Program-made: the position numbers and the translations under genes | From: Ailurus styani | Lineage: Eukaryota; Chordata; Mammalia; Carnivora; Ailuridae | Length of the DNA stretch: 64,000 nucleotides | Assembly (NCBI GenBank): GCA_002007465.1 | Contig: LNAC01000678.1 | Span: 535,928 to 599,927 of the forward strand | Direction: 5' to 3' | Notes under the pieces: generated by a model | Seen by the model: only the letters and a program-made list of their open reading frames with translations | Databases searched by the model: none | What the model was told of the DNA's origin: nothing | In this document: positions 59,789 through 64,000 of the stretch, piece by piece | Layout of the letters: every line of letters starts with the position of its first letter | How positions within the stretch are numbered: the stretch's first letter is position 1

Positions 59789-59992
59789 GGGCGCCTGGGT
59801 GGCTCAGTGGTTTAAAGCCTCTGCTTTCGGCTCAGGTCATGATCTCAGGGTCCTGGGATCGAGGCCCGCATCCGGCTCTCTGCTCGGCGGGGAGCCTGCT
59901 TCCCCCTCTCTCTCTCTGCCTGACTCTCTGCCTCCTTGTGATCTCTCTCCCACTGTGAAATAAATAAATAAAATCTTTAAAAAAAAAAAAAA
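59789..59992 (+). mobile_element. Can-SINE, mustelid-type, beside or inside the pol relic
   Basis: Full-length with a 14-A tail. GAAATTTGTCATGCTG (59773-59788) and GAAATTCGTCATGCTG (59993-60008) form a 16-bp duplication differing only as TG versus CG. Confidence 0.98.
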
Positions 59993-60008
59993 GAAATTCG
60001 TCATGCTG

Positions 60009-60568
60009 CTAGATGTTTCCCCACAGGAAAGATTTACTTTCTCCACTATTGTTGAGCTCCTCCCTTCCCCGTGTGTGTCATTATAAAACTATAGTATCTA
60101 CCCTTCTATTGCTGCTAACATATCAAGTACAGTCATCAGTAAACCAGGTTCACTTACACTTCATTCATAAGGAATCACTTCATTCATAAGGAATTTCCCA
60201 TAAAAATTCTCTATAAATGTGAGTTGTGTGAAAGGAGGCAACGACATCAACATATAAGCAGTTTAAGTCTTTGTTGGTTTTCACATCCACCGTTGAGACA
60301 TAATGCCAAAAGATTACCACTAACACCGGATTTTATGGTTTGCTGGACCAGCGACCTTTAAGCCATATTGTTGTTGGATAACCTGAGGTCAGCTTAGGGT
60401 TTCTACATGGGCACAATAGCAAACCAGGAATTGTTTATAGATAGAAAAATGGTTCGTTGCTCAACAAAACGTGACTTTGTTAAAGCAAAAACAACACCAA
60501 CCACAGCAAAAGCCTAAATTACTATTCTGTGATTACTCTTACCTAAGAGTGCATATGTCATAATTTGT
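60009..60568. other. unassigned stretch, with a tandem duplication
   Basis: CACTTCATTCATAAGGAAT is repeated head-to-tail at about 60156-60193. The rest may be further decayed retroviral sequence but has no landmark I trust. Confidence 0.35.
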
Positions 60569-60578
60569 ATGCCCACTA

Positions 60579-60783
60579 AGCCTTTTTTTTTTTTAGACAT
60601 TTTATTTATTTATTTGACAGAGAAAGACACAGTGAGAGAGGGAACACAAGCAGGGGGAGTGGGAGAGGGAGATGCAGGCTCCCCGCTGAGCAGGGGGCCC
60701 GATGTGGGGCTCGATCCCAGGATCCTGAGATCATGACCTGAGCCGAAGGCAGACGCTTAACGACTGAGCCACCCAGGTGCCCC
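60579..60783 (-). mobile_element. Can-SINE, arctoid type
   Basis: Antisense, with GGCAGACGCTTAACGACTGA head complement. Perfect 10-bp duplication ATGCCCACTA at 60569-60578 and 60784-60793. Confidence 0.96.
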
Positions 60784-60793
60784 ATGCCCACTA

Positions 60794-61954
60794 CGTATTA
60801 ACAGTGTATCCTCAGGATAAAGTACTATTACTGCTTGAACTTCAGCCTCGATTACCTTGAAACTTCCATAGCTTACAACCTACAGTTCACACGGGAAATG
60901 TGACAGACCAAGTTTGATATATGGTGGCTCTAAAACAAAAAGAGAATCCTCAAAAGTTTGGCTTCTTTCAAGTTGAAGAAGAAAGAAGATGCAGAATGTA
61001 TTTTGGAGGGTCACTCAGAAAGTAATTGAGACAGCAGGAGCCTGAATTTTCATGTGGCTTATCTCCCCTCTCCAAGCACAATAGTAACTTAACAAGGAAT
61101 CTAAAGTACCTGTGAATTTCTGTGCACCTGGACATATCTTAAGTAATCAATACAGCAAACTAATGGAATGCCTTATAGGAGGTTAAAGTGGTCCATCTCT
61201 ATGAACAAAATTATCATGAATCTAGATAGCCAATATAAACCTGAGCCATTTTGTAAAAGTACATTTTTACAACCATCAATTAAAAAAAATAAACAAAGAA
61301 AAGTGCTGCCAGTGTTTCTTCTTTAAGAGCTAGGGAAAAAAACAAAAACAGTTGCCAGATCGGTGCCTGTATGCCAAGTGTGGCTTGGTTGACCTGGCCA
61401 AAGAGGATGTGTATTGCTGTGGTTATTGTTGTGCACAGAAGTGATATCTTATTCGGCTTTCCAGGTCATTAAAGGACCTGTAGTCCTTAGTCATAGCCAC
61501 GGATCTCCTTGGTTTTAATTTTGTGACTGTCTCACCTCATTCCCTATTATGGTAACCATACTGTTTTGTTTCAGGAGCCAAATCAATGCTGAGTTTGTCT
61601 ACCAACAATTTATTTAGCACAGGTTCACTGCAGGTATTTCGCAAACCTAGAGCATGCAGGATTATAACTCCCAACAAGCTAAAAAAGAACTAAGACACTA
61701 CAAATCAATGACAGATGAATCATACTATTGTATCAGGCAAGAAGTTATAAAAGGAATAAAGTCTAAATTGAGTGGAGGTGTACTTTTATACAAGTTGGTC
61801 CTCAGGAGAGATCCCTTAACCAACTAAGAGCTGATGTCCAACTGCCAGAGCACAGGTGAAAGTCCTGTGTTGCGAGAGTATATTGCTAGAGACTGTCAGT
61901 TCCGGCACTGACAGACAAGATGACCTTTGAGGGGCCTCTCTACACAGCTTTCAT
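60794..61954. other. unassigned stretch
   Basis: 61.3-61.95 kb is less AT-rich and may be an old repeat. No frame or LTR boundary could be fixed. Confidence 0.3.
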
Positions 61955-62735
61955 CAGTGCCATCTCATTGGTGAGAATGTGAATTGGTGCAGCCCCTATG
62001 GAAAACCGTATGGAGATTCCTCAAAAAGTTAAAAATAAAATTCTATATGATCCAGTAATTCCATATTGGGTATTTATCCAAAAAAATTAAAATACTGATT
62101 CATAAAGATATATATATATACATATATATATGTGTATGTGTATACATATATATATATATATATATATACACGTACCCCTATGTGTATTGCAGCATTACTT
62201 ACAATAGCCAAGACATGGAAGGAACCTAAGTGTCCATCAATAGATGAATGGATAAAGAGGTAGTATATACAAATACAATGGAATATTATTCAGGCATTGA
62301 AAATGAAATTTTGCCATTTGTGACAACACGAAATGAGCCTAGAGGAAGGTATTGTGCTACATTAAGTAATTCAGAAAAAGACCAGATGATTTTACGTACA
62401 TGTGGAATCTAAAAAACAAAACAAATTAACACACATGCTCACAAACAGAAACAGTTCTCATAAAAGGAACAAACTCTTGGGTACCAGAAGGAAGAGAGTT
62501 GGAGGGATGGGCAAAATAGGTAAAGGGGATTAAGAGATACAAACTTCTAGTTTAAAATAAATAAGTCATGGAGATGAAAAATACAGCATAGGAATATGGT
62601 TGATAATATTGTAATAATCTTATCATAGTGAGCACTGGGTAATATATAGAATTGTCTTATCACTGTGTTGTATACCTGAAACTAATACAGCATTGTATGC
62701 CAACTATGCTTCGGTGAAATAAATTAATAAATAGA
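61955..62735 (+). mobile_element. L1 3' end (L1MA-like), 5'-truncated
   Basis: Sense: GAATTGGTGCAGCCCCTATG, GGAGATTCCTCAAAAAGTTA, ACAATAGCCAAGACATGGAA, TACAATGGAATATTATTCAG, GTACATGTGGAATCTAAAAA, GTTGTATACCTGAAACTAAT. A TA/TG-rich tract has expanded inside it at 62106-62174. ORF2 is interrupted. Confidence 0.87.
62106..62174. repeat. TA/TG-rich microsatellite within L1
   Basis: TATATATACATATATATATG then GTATACA and a longer TA run. It replaces the usual short linker at this point of the L1, so it expanded after insertion. Confidence 0.9.
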
Positions 62736-63189
62736 GTCATGGTAGGAGCTCATTGCCCCGACGCCTTTGAAGAGCTTTCTTCTTTTCTTAACGGAAAAAT
62801 CATTTCTACTGGTACATTCATTCTCAAATGCCATCAGTGATGAATCCCTTTATGTATTTCCTATTCATATGTGCATATTCTTATATATATTTATACACCT
62901 TACTTTCTTGATTAGATTACATCTATAAAATACACTATTGATTCAAACACTTTTTTGAGATAAAACTAAAACCCATTTCATAAAATCTACACATCTATTT
63001 CATGATGTATTCCAATGTAAGAAATGTTGGGAGATTTTTAAAAATAGAGCCTAACATAGAATAAGATGATTTAGGCCATGCTATATATGTGCTGCTAGGG
63101 TCTTTGACATTTTGATACATTTCTTTAGTTTTCTTTTTTTGGCATGTTTTTATCAATATAATTTTATTTCTCCTGTACTACCAATGGTT
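62736..63189. other. unassigned AT-rich stretch
   Basis: No gene or recognised repeat. Confidence 0.35.
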
Positions 63190-63772
63190 CTCTAATCTTG
63201 TTGTTCTTTAGAAGGTTTCAGGGAAGCATGAAAATAATGTATGTTTGGGGGCCCAGTTGTAAGTATGCTGAATTCATGGAATCTGGGAAAGGGGTGCCTA
63301 GGTCTGCACTGGTACCAAAAGAGACAGGAGATTCTGAAGCAGACAGTCTACGTGGCATGCTTCAAAACTCACTGGTACATGCTGACAAGGATTCCCTTCT
63401 AGACCAAACCTTTAGTCCAAGACTTCCTTCTACTACGCCTTGCTTTTGATACTGGTCTTGGCCTGCAAACCCATTTTCACAAGGAATTCTGGTGAGCCAA
63501 GTGACCATGACCCACACCCCCAAACTTGATACCAATTAAGCTTGATATCTAATCAAGTTCCTCTTCCTCTGCTTTGATACTTAACCACATTTTTCATAAC
63601 TTTACCATCCTCTCCCACACCCTCCTATTGGCCTTGAATTCCGAGCTGTGCCTGTCCCTGTTCCTGCCCCTGGAGTTGAATTAAATCTTTCCCCGCTACT
63701 GCAATAATCTTGAGTAAAATCTTCCTTGCTATTTTTAATAAGTACCTGGTATAAATTATCTTTTACAATATA
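63190..63772 (+). mobile_element. possible retroviral LTR, decayed
   Basis: The right end has GAGTTGAATTAAATC (ATTAAA-type polyadenylation signal), then CTTGAGTAAAATCTTCCTTGC and a TTTTACA terminus, the layout of an LTR R/U5 region. The left boundary is a guess. The plus frame 63198-63449 is probably chance within it. Confidence 0.38.
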
Positions 63773-63879
63773 ATGGAAAATTTTTACTCATATTTTAATT
63801 TGCTATGTCATCGTATGCCTAAGTTCTTTGGGAAATGCAAGTCTTTGCCTATAAAGAAATGAAGACTTGACTGCTGTTC

Positions 63880-64000
63880 TTTTTTTTTTTTTAAGATTTA
63901 TTTATTTATTTGAAAGAGAAAGAGAGAGAGGTAGAGGGAGGGAGAGACCCAAGCAGACTCTGCTGAGTGCACAGAGTCCAACACAGGGCTCGATCCCACA
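63880..64000 (-). mobile_element. Can-SINE, cut by the window end
   Basis: Antisense: T-run, AAGATTTATTTATTTATTTG, GA block, then CAACACAGGGCTCGATCCCA at the edge. The head lies outside the window, so subtype and duplication cannot be judged. Confidence 0.93.

Overview
This window is carnivoran nuclear DNA with no gene I can support. It is AT-rich to the eye and has no CpG island. No reading frame exceeds about 125 codons, and the longest frames lie in interspersed repeats, simple repeats or shuffled AT-rich DNA. I saw no exon with convincing splice sites, no RNA gene, no CRISPR array and no prokaryotic feature. It is intergenic or deep-intronic sequence.

The organism is read from its SINEs. 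About 44 tRNA-Lys-derived Can-SINE copies are present, found only in Carnivora. Roughly sixteen carry a head reading GTGGGTTAAAGCCTCTGC followed by TTCGGCTCAGGTCATGATCTCAGG (written in two parts), which I associate from memory with mustelids (ferret, mink, otter, badger, marten). Others carry the GTTAAGTGTCTGCCTTC head shared with other arctoids, or the older carnivoran GACTCTTGATTT head. A mustelid is the best guess. The assignment rests on family knowledge, not on a search.

Layout. 1-1.9 kb: two arms of an unidentified inverted repeat around a SINE. 3.9-8.8 kb: a dense run of eight SINEs, a GATA microsatellite and a large TG/TA/CA palindromic microsatellite. 10.4-11.4 kb: a SINE beside two antisense L1 3' fragments. 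14-18.9 kb: SINEs, one nested in another, a polypurine tract and a MIR. 21.5-34.5 kb: SINEs, decayed L1 ORF2 relics, MaLR-type LTRs and a MIR. 35.3-36.7 kb: three SINEs and a truncated L1 inserted serially at nearly the same target, with a fourth SINE inside the L1. 37.3-40.2 kb: two ERVL-type (MLT2-like) LTRs in opposite orientation. 41.8-54.2 kb: a MIR split by a SINE, several old L1/HAL1 3' ends, an L2-like element split by a SINE, and a SINE reduced to its tail. 56.3-64 kb: SINEs, a decayed retroviral pol fragment split by a SINE, an L1 3' end and a possible LTR.

The content reflects target-primed retrotransposition, not gene function. Most SINEs have 10-20 bp target-site duplications readable by eye, so the order of several insertions can be reconstructed. 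The observations most worth a second look are the inverted repeat at the left edge, the serial insertion hotspot at 35.3-36.7 kb, three SINEs lacking the same middle block, the tail-only SINE at 50.1 kb, and target duplications whose only differences are CpG decay. I did not find a new functional system.
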